This document shows, one piece after another, positions 26,681 through 34,094 of a stretch of 64,000 bases of DNA. Source of the DNA: Amycolatopsis marina (GTDB taxonomy: Bacteria > Actinomycetota > Actinomycetes > Mycobacteriales > Pseudonocardiaceae); the NCBI RefSeq assembly GCF_900111885.1, contig NZ_FOKG01000001.1:496001-560000 (forward strand). The letters are read 5' to 3'. The notes below the pieces were generated by a model. The model was not told the origin of the DNA, did not search any database, and was given only the letters and a program-made list of their open reading frames with translations. Position numbers and translations under genes: made by a program. Position 1 is the first letter of the stretch. Every line of letters starts with the position of its first letter.

Positions 26681-27136
26681 ATGGCGAAGATCATTCTCAC
26701 CACCGACGTGGCGAACCTCGGCGCACCTGGCGACATCGTCGAGGTCAAGGACGGTTACGCGCGCAACTACCTGCTGCCGCGGGGCTACGCGATCCCTTCC
26801 AGCAAGGGCGCCGAGAAGAACGTGCGGACCATCCGTCGTGCCCAGGAGTCCCGGCGCATCCGGGACCTGGACCACGCCAAGGAGGTCAAGACCGCACTTG
26901 AGGGTCTTGGCGCGGTCACACTGCAGGGCAAGGCCGCAGAGGGCTCGAAGAAGCTGTTCGGCTCGGTCACCACGGGCGACATCGTGGACGCCATCAAGGC
27001 GGCCGGTGGCCCGCTGCTCGACAAGCGGACCATCCAGCTGAACGACCACATCAAGACGGTCGGCAAGCACCAGGTCACCGCACGCCTGCACCCGGACGTG
27101 CGCGCCGAGGTGCGCCTCGAGGTCGTTCCGAAGTAA
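26681..27136 (+). CDS. rplI: 50S ribosomal protein L9
   Basis: A 151-residue L9 with the standard dumbbell layout: N-terminal domain [20 protein letters not shown] and [13 protein letters not shown], a long connecting helix, and a C-terminal domain with [14 protein letters not shown] and [17 protein letters not shown]. It follows rpsR after 12 bases and is the last gene before the terminator. Confidence 0.97.
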   Translation: MAKIILTTDVANLGAPGDIVEVKDGYARNYLLPRGYAIPSSKGAEKNVRTIRRAQESRRIRDLDHAKEVKTALEGLGAVTLQGKAAEGSKKLFGSVTTGDIVDAIKAAGGPLLDKRTIQLNDHIKTVGKHQVTARLHPDVRAEVRLEVVPK

Positions 27137-27155
27137 GTACACAGCACTGACGGCG

Positions 27156-27193
27156 GGGCCGTTCCTGATCCGGTTTTCCGGCAGGGACGGCCC
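27156..27193 (+). terminator. Terminator of the rpsF-rplI operon
   Basis: GGGCCGTTCCTG (27156-27167) pairs with CAGGGACGGCCC (27182-27193) with one G-U, and the loop holds a nested CCGG-TTTT-CCGG stem. It lies 20 bases after the rplI stop. Confidence 0.75.
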
Positions 27194-27201
27194 TTCGTCA
27201 T

Positions 27202-27231
27202 GTTTCGCACTTTCCCGGGAAAGTGCGAAAC
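27202..27231. repeat. 30-bp perfect palindrome, first of two related sites
   Basis: The sequence is self-complementary over 30 bases around CCCGGG, with core arms CGCACTTTCCC and GGGAAAGTGCG. It lies just after the rplI terminator. A related copy sits at 27249-27270. It could be a second terminator or an operator for the downstream secretion genes. Confidence 0.7.
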
Positions 27232-27248
27232 CCGGCGCGCGCAACTAC

Positions 27249-27270
27249 CGCACTCTTACGGGAAAGTGCG
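27249..27270. repeat. Related palindromic site, second copy
   Basis: CGCACTCTTAC followed by GGGAAAGTGCG matches the core of the 27206-27227 site at all but three positions of its left arm and keeps the right arm exactly. The two centres are 43 bases apart, about four helical turns. Confidence 0.6.
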
Positions 27271-27409
27271 AGCTTGAAGGTGTGGGAACCGTGATCGGCG
27301 ACCGCACGTCGGAGTGGTTGACTACGGCTCTCGAGCGGCGGGAAGATCTGTTCACCGAGCGTGGCGGCGCCGCTCGGCGACCTGGGGATTTCGGAGGGGA
27401 CTGGCGAGC

Positions 27410-27820
27410 ATGGTCGAGGCATCGATGGCGGGCGGCGGCAAGCGCATGGTCAGCATGCGGGCGCCGGTGGCCAAGGGCACCGGCGCACCCATGCCGGCAG
27501 AAGGCGGCGGCTACAAGTTCGATCCCGAGCAGCTCGACGAGGTCATCCGCAAGTGGAAGGCGCTGCGTGACGATCTGAAGAACGATGCCACCGATGCCGA
27601 GTTGATGGCCAGCGTGCAGGCACCCGGCAGGGAATTCGCCAGTGGCGACTTCGAGAAGACCGCCAACCCATCAGGGCAGGCTTTCCTCGAACAGAACCTC
27701 CGCATGCAGCAGTACGTTCAGGACTACATCGAGGCGCTCGAGAACGCCAAGAAGGGCACCGAGAACACCGAGGACGACATGCGGGAACAAATCAACAAGG
27801 CAGGGGCGGACCAGGCATGA
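27410..27820 (+). CDS. Helical type VII secretion-associated protein (PE/WXG-like partner)
   Basis: A 136-residue soluble protein with no signal peptide. After a Gly/Pro-containing head come two long amphipathic helices (FDPEQLDEVIRKWKALRDDL and an FLEQNLRMQQYVQDYIEALE stretch) and an acidic/basic tail. This is the helix-turn-helix plan of small ESX substrates that pair with PPE-type proteins. No WXG is present, so it is not a classical EsxA-type protein. The ATG at 27410 follows CGGAGGGGA. Its stop overlaps the lipoprotein ATG. The position before DUF3558, PPE-like and EspG genes supports an ESX partner role; this is inference. Confidence 0.65.
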   Translation: MVEASMAGGGKRMVSMRAPVAKGTGAPMPAEGGGYKFDPEQLDEVIRKWKALRDDLKNDATDAELMASVQAPGREFASGDFEKTANPSGQAFLEQNLRMQQYVQDYIEALENAKKGTENTEDDMREQINKAGADQA

Positions 27821-28443
27821 GGATTTCCCGCATCGGTGTCGCCGCCATCGCCTCGCTCGGGCTCCTGCTGGGCGCCTGCTCCAGCGTCGAGCCCGGCTCC
27901 GCCGGCTCCATCCCGAGCAAGTCGGTTCCCGCCGGCGACAGCCGCGCGCCTACCGGCTCCACGAACTCCGATGTTCCGGCCAACGGGTCCGCGCCGCCGG
28001 TGCACGACCCGGTGGACGCCTCGGCGGCCACCGCCGACGCCTGCGGCGTACTCACCCCGGCCCAGCTCGACGCCCTCGGTCTCACGGAGGGGACGCCACG
28101 GCAGTCCGCGGCGGGTCCGAGCTGCTACTGGGATTTTGCTGCCGAGGACGCCAACCGGATCGACTTCGCGATCGTGGAAGGGAACTCGAACGGGCTGAGC
28201 GACATCTACGACCAGCGCGCCGAGTACGCCTACTTCGAGGAGACCGAGGTCGGCGGGCATCCAGCGGTCTACGCGTCCGAGGCGGATCACCGGGACAGTG
28301 GCGTCTGCTGGATGTATGTCGGCCTGAATGACAGTGTCGCGATGGCGGTCGGCAGCCAGTTCCTCGCCGGTCCCGACCAGAGCGACCCGTGCCCCGTCGT
28401 CGCCAGGGCCGCCGAATCGATGATCGAGACGTTGAAGGGCTGA
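27817..28443 (+). CDS. DUF3558 lipoprotein
   Basis: A 208-residue lipoprotein. The signal peptide ends in the lipobox LLGAC (Cys at residue 22), followed by a Ser/Gly/Pro spacer. The DUF3558 domain has DACGVLTPAQLDALGL, GPSCYWDF, GHPAVYASEADH and CWMYVGLNDSVAMAV, with four Cys likely forming two disulfides. DUF3558 lipoproteins are abundant in actinobacteria and often accompany ESX genes, but their function is not established. Overlaps the preceding gene by four bases (ATGA) and is followed after four bases by the PPE-like gene. Confidence 0.9.
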   Translation: MRISRIGVAAIASLGLLLGACSSVEPGSAGSIPSKSVPAGDSRAPTGSTNSDVPANGSAPPVHDPVDASAATADACGVLTPAQLDALGLTEGTPRQSAAGPSCYWDFAAEDANRIDFAIVEGNSNGLSDIYDQRAEYAYFEETEVGGHPAVYASEADHRDSGVCWMYVGLNDSVAMAVGSQFLAGPDQSDPCPVVARAAESMIETLKG

Positions 28444-28447
28444 GCAC

Positions 28448-29815
28448 ATGCCATTCTTCCTCATTCCCATCGTCGCCGGCGCCGCCGCGTACGGCGCGGC
28501 CACCCAGGACGAAGCGGGACAGTACGCGGCGGGTGACGGCGAGCGACGGATCGACGCGTACCAGATCTGGGAGCAGATCACCACGGGTCCCGGCGTCGGT
28601 TCGATCAGTGACGGCCAGGGGGCCGCGGGCCGGTTGAAGGGGACCTACGAGCAACGGGTCAGCACCATCGAGGACCTGTCCAAGGACATGGACGCCGCCT
28701 GGCAGGGAAAGGCCGGTGACGCGGCGAAGTCGGGCGCACATCCACTGAAGGTCTGGATGGAGGACTCCCGCGACAAGCTGCGGGACAGCGATACGTACCT
28801 CGGCGAGCAGCGCAACGCCTTCACCACCGTCCATTCCAGGGTGGAGCCGATCCCACAGCAGCCACCGGAGAGTGGCTTCCTGAACGACATCAAGCCGTGG
28901 GAGACCGACACCGACAGGGCGATCCAGGACTACAACAACAAGGCGCAGGCCAACGTCGACGCGTTCAACACGTACTTCGAGGCGAGCAACGAGAACGCCA
29001 GCGGCATACCCACCTACAGCAAGGTGGACGGCCAGTTCGGCGACATCGAGGTCGACGGCGACGGCAGTGGTGGCGACAAGGACGGTACCGACCGGGACGG
29101 CAGCGACAACGGCCGTGACGGTGGTGGTGGTTACACCCCTGGTCAGATCCCCGGTGGCGGTGGGGGCGGCTACCAACCGGGGAACATTCCCGGGGGCGGC
29201 GGCGGGGGTTACACCCCAGGACAGATCCCCGGCGGGGGAGGCTATGGCGACCTGCCCGGCGGCGGTGGCTACAAACCGGGTGACAACACGCCCGGTGGTG
29301 GTGGCGGCGGGGGCGGCTATACCCCCGGACAGATCCCCGGCTGGGACGACAGCACAAAGACGTCCGGCTACCAGCCCGGCAGCGTCCCTGCGGCCGATCT
29401 GTCCCGCGGTGGTGGCGGTGGCGGTGGCTTCACGCCCGGCTCCGCTGGCGGTATCGGCGGCGGTGGAGCGGGCGGCTTCGGGCCGGGCGGTGCGGGCAGC
29501 ATCGGCGGCGTCGGTGGTTTCGGCCCCGGCGGCGCGGGCGGCTCGGCCGGCTACGGGTCCGGCACCGGATCCGTCGCACCGGGTTCCGGATCCGGCGCGG
29601 GCGGTCCTGGCGGCGGTGCCCGCGGCGGCGCCATCGGCGGTGGCGCCGGTGGTCGCGGCATGGGCATGGGGGGAATGGGCGGCATGATGGGCGGCGGCCG
29701 CGGCGGCAAGGGGGCCGAGGACGAAGAGCACCAGACGAAGTTCCTCGTCGAGGAGGACCCGAACTCCTTGTTCGGCAGCGACGAGCTCACCGCGCCGCCG
29801 GTGATCGGCGAGTAG
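28448..29815 (+). CDS. PPE-like type VII secretion substrate with Gly-rich repeats
   Basis: A 455-residue protein with no Sec signal. The N-terminal 190 residues are helical, with Trp85-Gln-Gly in AAWQGKAGDAAKS, the turn motif of WXG/PPE-type substrates. Residues about 215-430 are low-complexity: repeated units such as GGGGYTPGQIPG and GGGGYQPGNIPG, then Gly/Ala/Phe blocks. The C-terminus TKFLVEEDPNSLFGSDELT followed by APPVIGE is a separate charged conserved-looking motif, possibly for recognition by the secretion system. It probably dimerises with the 27410 product and is held by the EspG encoded next. Codon use in the repeat is Gly-biased but GC-typical. Confidence 0.8.
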   Translation: MPFFLIPIVAGAAAYGAATQDEAGQYAAGDGERRIDAYQIWEQITTGPGVGSISDGQGAAGRLKGTYEQRVSTIEDLSKDMDAAWQGKAGDAAKSGAHPLKVWMEDSRDKLRDSDTYLGEQRNAFTTVHSRVEPIPQQPPESGFLNDIKPWETDTDRAIQDYNNKAQANVDAFNTYFEASNENASGIPTYSKVDGQFGDIEVDGDGSGGDKDGTDRDGSDNGRDGGGGYTPGQIPGGGGGGYQPGNIPGGGGGGYTPGQIPGGGGYGDLPGGGGYKPGDNTPGGGGGGGGYTPGQIPGWDDSTKTSGYQPGSVPAADLSRGGGGGGGFTPGSAGGIGGGGAGGFGPGGAGSIGGVGGFGPGGAGGSAGYGSGTGSVAPGSGSGAGGPGGGARGGAIGGGAGGRGMGMGGMGGMMGGGRGGKGAEDEEHQTKFLVEEDPNSLFGSDELTAPPVIGE

Positions 29816-29875
29816 CCGACATCAACAGCCCTCCGGGCAGCCATCTCTTCACGAACTGGAAACGGGGACCACACG

Positions 29876-30670
29876 GTGTTGCACAAGCAGGTGACCTTGA
29901 CGACGGGCACACTGCTCACACTTCTCCGCCGGCGCGAGGTCGAGCCACACACGGTGCTCGCCAGTACGCCGACCTGGCTCGGCAACCAGGCACGCAGGGC
30001 GGAGGACGCACGAGCCGATGCCGAGCTGTCGAAGTACGGCCTGGCCGGTTCCCGCGGGATCGATCCGGGTCTGCAGGCCACGGTCGACGCCATCGCCCGG
30101 CCCGCGCTGGAGTACTACGCGTGGATCCAGGGTGGTCACGACGGACAGGCGGTGAACTACACGCTCCTGGCAGGCAGCGCGGGCGGGGAGGCCTTCGTGC
30201 TGGCCCGCAACACCGACCATGAGGGAATCGTGCTGGTGAGCGTGCGCCCGGACGAAATGCTGGACAATTTCCTGGCACAGATCCCGAAGCTCGCCCCTGG
30301 GAAGGGCCAGCCGTTGCTGGTGCCGAAGAGTGAGGCCACCGGCACCCGACGTGCGAACGTGGATCCGGACGGGGAGTTCGCGGTGATGCGCGATGCCCGG
30401 CCCGACCCGAACAGCCGCGCGGCCGAGGAACTGCGGCGTGTACTCGGCCTGCGCAGACTCGGTGGCGGCAGTCTGTACGTCGCGGCGCGAAGCCGGATGG
30501 GGACCCGGCAGCGCATCGAGCGTCCGGTGAACTACATCGACACGGTCGAGGGCAGGTGGCTGACCGAGGAACGACCGGGCAGTGGGGAGCCATTCATCAG
30601 CTTCACCCCTGGCACTCCGCAACTGCTCGCCGAACGACTACGCAGCGCACAGTCGACGCTGGCCGCCTGA
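29876..30670 (+). CDS. espG: EspG-family type VII secretion chaperone
   Basis: A 264-residue cytosolic protein of the EspG family, which bind the tip of PE-PPE dimers and keep them soluble before export. Visible family features: the N-terminal strand LTTGTLLTLLRRREVEPHTV, AIARPALEYYAWI, FVLARNTDHEGIVLVSVRPD and a C-terminal segment with YIDTVEGRWLTEER. Length is normal. The GTG start follows GGGGACC. It is the last gene of the cassette, 60 bases after the PPE-like gene. No ESX membrane or ATPase genes are nearby, so export must use machinery encoded elsewhere. Confidence 0.85.
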   Translation: MLHKQVTLTTGTLLTLLRRREVEPHTVLASTPTWLGNQARRAEDARADAELSKYGLAGSRGIDPGLQATVDAIARPALEYYAWIQGGHDGQAVNYTLLAGSAGGEAFVLARNTDHEGIVLVSVRPDEMLDNFLAQIPKLAPGKGQPLLVPKSEATGTRRANVDPDGEFAVMRDARPDPNSRAAEELRRVLGLRRLGGGSLYVAARSRMGTRQRIERPVNYIDTVEGRWLTEERPGSGEPFISFTPGTPQLLAERLRSAQSTLAA

Positions 30671-30725
30671 CCTCCGCCAGCAGCCCTTTCAGCCTAACGA
30701 GTCCGCTCTCTACGCTCCGTAGCAT

Positions 30726-30949
30726 CTATCCACAGGCGCTGGGGATCGGGTTGCGCGGCGAGTCTCGCGACACGCCGATCAGTTCAGTTCGAGCGACACG
30801 CCGCGAGTGGCAAAACAAACTTACCCACAGCTTCCACATGCGCCTTGACCAGGTGTTTTTCGGGAATGCTCGAAGTTTGTCCACAGGTAATCAACAGGGG
30901 TCCACAGGCCTGTGACTCGTTCTGGCGTTTCATCCACAGGTTGTCCACA
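30726..30949 (+). promoter_or_regulatory. Cluster of DnaA-box-like sequences
   Basis: Same-strand 9-mers: CTATCCACA (30726), TTACCCACA (30821), TTGTCCACA (30877), GGGTCCACA (30898), TCATCCACA (30930) and TTGTCCACA (30941). Two are exact actinobacterial consensus boxes, three differ by one base from TTATCCACA, and one is weaker. A further CTTCCACA lies at 30831. All face dnaB. This could be a DnaA-responsive promoter, a titration site or part of an origin. Confidence 0.65.
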
Positions 30950-31118
30950 TGATGGTCCCCAGGCAGAATTGCGCTACTCCTTCTGGGCGCTCTAGCGTGC
31001 CAGCCAGGCCGATACTCACTGTCGGCCCCGCAGGGCCGATCGGAGTCGTCGACATCACGGCCGGAGCAGTGAAACGCCGGGCGGAAATGACCTCGATGCG
31101 AGCCGGAATCCGGTATAG

Positions 31119-31134
31119 TCGAACTGTTGTTCGA
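31119..31134. promoter_or_regulatory. SOS box (LexA-binding site) of dnaB
   Basis: TCGAACTGTTGTTCGA matches the actinobacterial LexA consensus TCGAAC-N4-GTTCGA at all twelve fixed positions. It begins at the end of a TATAGT -10-like hexamer (31114-31119) and lies 83 bases before the dnaB ATG, so LexA would block initiation there. Confidence 0.8.
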
Positions 31135-31217
31135 TACGTGCTGTCGGTCCCTGTTGACGCTGGTCGTCGGCCTGGCCTGGTGGGCTTGAGGACGCCGATC
31201 GGTTACGCCGTTCGATC

Positions 31218-32636
31218 ATGGAGGTGCCAGCAGCGGTGGCGATCACCGACGACCGAGGTCCCGCTTTCGCTTCCGGGCAGAGCGAGCCACGGCAGGGCGA
31301 GTTCGACCGCCAGCCGCCTCAGGACCTCGCAGCCGAACAGTCGGTCCTCGGCGGCATGCTGCTGTCGAAGGACGCCATCGCGGACGTGGTCGAGGTGCTA
31401 CGTGCCGGAGACTTCTACCGTCCCGCACACGAAGCGGTGTACGACTGCATCCTTGATCTCTACGGCCGAGGTGAACCCGCGGACCCGATCACCGTCTCCG
31501 CCGAACTGGAACGGCGTGGAGAACTGGGCCGGGTCGGCGGCGCGCCCTATCTGCACACGCTGATCGCCACGGTCCCCACCGCGGCGAACGCCGGTTACTA
31601 CGCGGAGATCGTCGCCGAGAAAGCCATTTTGCGCAGGCTGGTCGAGGCGGGCACCCGGATCGTGCAGTACGGGTACGGCGCGAACTCGAACGGCGGCGAC
31701 GGCAGCAACGTCTCCGAGGTGGTCGACCGGGCGCAGGCCGCCATCTACGAGGTGACCGAGCGGCGCACCAGTGAGGACTACGTCGCGCTGGAGGAACTGC
31801 TTCAGCCGACGATGGACGAGATCGACGCGATCGCCTCCCGCGGTGGTTCGGCGCAGGGTATTCCGACCGGCTTCATCGACCTGGACGAGGTGACCAACGG
31901 CCTGCACCCGGGTCAGATGGTCATCGTCGCCGCACGGCCCGGCGTCGGGAAGTCGACCCTGGGACTGGATTTCGCCAGGTCCTGCTCGATCCGGCACGGC
32001 ATGAGCAGCGTCATCTTCTCGCTGGAGATGAGCCGCACGGAGATCGTGATGCGCATGCTCTCGGCGGAAGCACGGATCCGGCTGCAGGACATGCGTGGTG
32101 GCCGCATGTCCGACGACGACTGGACCCGGCTTGCCCGGCGGATGAGCGAAATCAGCGAGGCACCGCTGTTCATCGACGACTCGCCGAACATGACGATGAT
32201 GGAGATCCGCGCGAAGGCCAGGAGGCTGAAGCAGCGCAACGACCTGAAGCTGGTGGTCGTCGACTACATGCAGCTGATGACCTCGGGCAAGCGGGTCGAG
32301 TCCCGGCAGCAGGAAGTCTCGGAGTTCTCCCGGCAGCTCAAACTGCTGGCCAAGGAGATCGAGGTTCCCGTGGTCGCGATCAGCCAGCTGAACCGTGGTC
32401 CGGAGCAGCGGACGGACAAGCGGCCGATGCTGTCGGACCTCCGTGAGTCCGGTTCGCTGGAGCAGGACGCGGACATCGTGCTGCTGATCAACCGGCCGGA
32501 CGCCTGGGAACGCGACGACCCCCGCGCGGGCGAGGCGGACCTGATCCTGGCGAAGCACCGTGCCGGCCCGACGAGCACCGTGGTCGTCGCGCACCAGTTG
32601 CACTACAGCCGATTCGCCGACCTCGCCCAGGAGTAG
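31218..32636 (+). CDS. dnaB: Replicative DNA helicase DnaB
   Basis: A 472-residue hexameric 5'-3' helicase that unwinds DNA at the replication fork. The N-terminal domain has PPQDLAAEQSVLGGMLLS; the RecA-like core has Walker A ARPGVGKSTLGLDFARS near residue 238, Walker B LVVVDYMQLM, GISQLNR-type AISQLNRGPEQR, and the C-terminal EQDADIVLLINRPD. No intein interrupts these motifs, unlike several mycobacterial dnaB genes. The ATG at 31218 follows no strong ribosome site; a GTG at 31236 behind GGAGGTGCC is an alternative. The 3' end overlaps the convergent SDR gene by 34 bases. Confidence 0.97.
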   Translation: MEVPAAVAITDDRGPAFASGQSEPRQGEFDRQPPQDLAAEQSVLGGMLLSKDAIADVVEVLRAGDFYRPAHEAVYDCILDLYGRGEPADPITVSAELERRGELGRVGGAPYLHTLIATVPTAANAGYYAEIVAEKAILRRLVEAGTRIVQYGYGANSNGGDGSNVSEVVDRAQAAIYEVTERRTSEDYVALEELLQPTMDEIDAIASRGGSAQGIPTGFIDLDEVTNGLHPGQMVIVAARPGVGKSTLGLDFARSCSIRHGMSSVIFSLEMSRTEIVMRMLSAEARIRLQDMRGGRMSDDDWTRLARRMSEISEAPLFIDDSPNMTMMEIRAKARRLKQRNDLKLVVVDYMQLMTSGKRVESRQQEVSEFSRQLKLLAKEIEVPVVAISQLNRGPEQRTDKRPMLSDLRESGSLEQDADIVLLINRPDAWERDDPRAGEADLILAKHRAGPTSTVVVAHQLHYSRFADLAQE

Positions 32637-33607
32637 CGGTCAGTGGCCGCGCCGCTTGGGAACGCGTCCACGCCGGTGAGTCCGGCCGAGAGTTCCCACA
32701 GGCGCGCCGCCGCGACGGGGTCGGTTGCCCAGGGCTTCACCCCGCCGACGAGCATGTCGTCGGTGCGCGCGGGTTCGGCGAGGTCGCAGTCCTGGCAGTA
32801 AGCCCCGCCGTGGCCGTCGAGCAGTGGTGAGGTCGCTGCCCAGACCGCGGTCGCGGCGCCCTGCCGCGGGGTCTTGAAGCCCTCCGCCGGCTGGCCTTCC
32901 GGAGTCACCCAGCCGTGCGCGAGCCACTCCTCGCGCGGTACGTGCCGCTGCAACGGCGTGAGGATGCTGCCGGGGTGAACGGCGAAGGAATGCAGCTCGA
33001 GACCGGACTCCGCGGCGAGCCGGTCGAGTTGCAGGGCGAAGAGGGCGTTCGCCGTCTTGGACTGGGCGTAGGCGAGCCAACGGTCGTACCCCGTCCGGAA
33101 GTGGAGGTCGTCCCAGCGGATATCGGACAGGAAGTGCCCGGAGGATGCCACGGTCACCACCCTGGCGCCGGGGCGGAGGGCCGGGCGAAGGCGGTTGACG
33201 AGCGCGAAGTGACCGAGGTGGTTGATCGCGAAGTGCGCTTCCCAGCCGGGACCGACCCGGGTTTCCGGGCAGGCCATCACACCCGCGCCGTTGATCATGA
33301 CGGTGAGTGTGCGTCCGGTGGCCAGGAAGCCGTCGGCAAAGGTGCGGACGCTCGTCAGGTCGGCCAGGTCGAGTGGGTGGATCTCGGTACCAGGGATGTC
33401 TCGCAGGGCAACCTCGGCGACGGCGGGCTGCCTGGCCGGAACAACGACGTGCGCTCCCGCGTGGACCAGCGCACGTGTGGTTTCCAGGCCGAGACCCGAA
33501 TATCCGCCGGTGACCAGGGCGGTCACACCCGTCAGGTCGATTCCGGCCAGAACGTCGTCGGTGGTGCTGTGCGCACCGAAGCCGGTGCCGATCTTTCGCT
33601 GTGTCAT
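32603..33607 (-). CDS. SDR oxidoreductase, retinol dehydrogenase-like
   Basis: A 334-residue extended-length short-chain dehydrogenase. Cofactor motif TGGYSGLGLE follows ALV; PARQPAV suggests NADP(H). INGAGVMACPETR, VASSGHF and YAQSKTANALFA provide the structural Asn, catalytic Ser, Tyr and Lys. The C-terminal region LDGHGGAYCQDCDLAEPA is typical of the MerR-linked SDR group. It is divergent from a MerR regulator, with an inverted-repeat operator in the 52-base gap, and overlaps dnaB by 34 bases at the 3' ends. It is probably induced by a small carbonyl compound sensed by MerR. Confidence 0.88.
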   Translation of the reverse strand: MTQRKIGTGFGAHSTTDDVLAGIDLTGVTALVTGGYSGLGLETTRALVHAGAHVVVPARQPAVAEVALRDIPGTEIHPLDLADLTSVRTFADGFLATGRTLTVMINGAGVMACPETRVGPGWEAHFAINHLGHFALVNRLRPALRPGARVVTVASSGHFLSDIRWDDLHFRTGYDRWLAYAQSKTANALFALQLDRLAAESGLELHSFAVHPGSILTPLQRHVPREEWLAHGWVTPEGQPAEGFKTPRQGAATAVWAATSPLLDGHGGAYCQDCDLAEPARTDDMLVGGVKPWATDPVAAARLWELSAGLTGVDAFPSGAATDRYSWARSANRL

Positions 33608-33622
33608 GTCCGGACGTTAGAA

Positions 33623-33638
33623 GCTAGAGTGAACGCTA
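33623..33638. promoter_or_regulatory. MerR-type operator between SDR and merR genes
   Basis: CTAGAGTGAACGCTAG is a near-perfect inverted repeat (seven-base arms with one mismatch) in the 52-base divergent gap. CTAG-ended repeats in an over-long promoter spacer are typical of actinobacterial MerR regulators of adjacent oxidoreductases. Confidence 0.65.
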
Positions 33639-33659
33639 GGTCAAGGTAGTGTTTTCGCC

Positions 33660-34094
33660 ATGGGTGCGGACGTGCGGGGACTGTCCATCGGCGAGGTCGC
33701 CGAGGCGACCGGGCTGAGCGTCCATGCGCTGCGGTTCTTCGAGCGCGAGGGATTGTTCCTCCGGGAGATCCCGCGTTCCGCGGGCGGACAGCGGATCTAT
33801 GCACAGGCGGACGTGGACTGGCTCGAACTGTGCGGCCGCCTGCGCGCCTCCGGCATGCCGATCGCCACCGTCCGTAAGTTCGCCGAACTCGTTCGCTCCG
33901 GTCCGGGAAACGAGCCCGAGCGGCTCGCACTGCTGCAGGAGCACGAGCGCAGCGTGCGAGCCAGGATCGATGAACTCAACGTCAGCCTCGACGTCATCCA
34001 CGCCAAGGTCGTCACCTACGAACGGCACGTTCGAGAGGGAACTGCCGTCGGCCTGTGGTCACCCGGTTCCGCTACCGCGAGCCGCTCCGGCTGA
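33660..34094 (+). CDS. MerR-family transcriptional regulator
   Basis: A 144-residue MerR regulator. The winged helix reads LSIGEVAEATGLSVHALRFF, with EREGLF and GGQRIYAQADVDWLELCGRL; a coiled-coil dimerisation helix follows (LALLQEHERSVRARIDELN). No Cys in the effector region suggests an organic rather than metal ligand. A TAGTG-type hexamer close upstream of the ATG suggests a leaderless transcript. Divergent from the SDR, which is its likely target. Its 3' end overlaps the convergent PucR-type pseudogene by 23 bases. Confidence 0.9.
   Translation: MGADVRGLSIGEVAEATGLSVHALRFFEREGLFLREIPRSAGGQRIYAQADVDWLELCGRLRASGMPIATVRKFAELVRSGPGNEPERLALLQEHERSVRARIDELNVSLDVIHAKVVTYERHVREGTAVGLWSPGSATASRSG

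Larger units (their letters stand above)
30671..31217 (+). other. 547-base region upstream of dnaB
   Basis: No convincing gene. The first 280 bases are less GC-rich than the surroundings and carry repeated CCACA elements resembling DnaA boxes. Near 31114-31134 lie a TATAGT hexamer and a perfect actinobacterial SOS box. Short open frames are present, but none has codon bias or a ribosome site. Confidence 0.7.

Noticed and set aside
28448..29815. Gly-rich repeats as a CRISPR-like or tandem DNA repeat
   Set aside because: Repeat units vary in length and are explained by repeated peptide motifs in frame; no spacer structure. No CRISPR array was seen in the window.
31218..32636. Possible intein in dnaB, as in some mycobacteria
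   Set aside because: Walker A, Walker B and C-terminal motifs are continuous and the length of 472 residues is that of an uninterrupted helicase.
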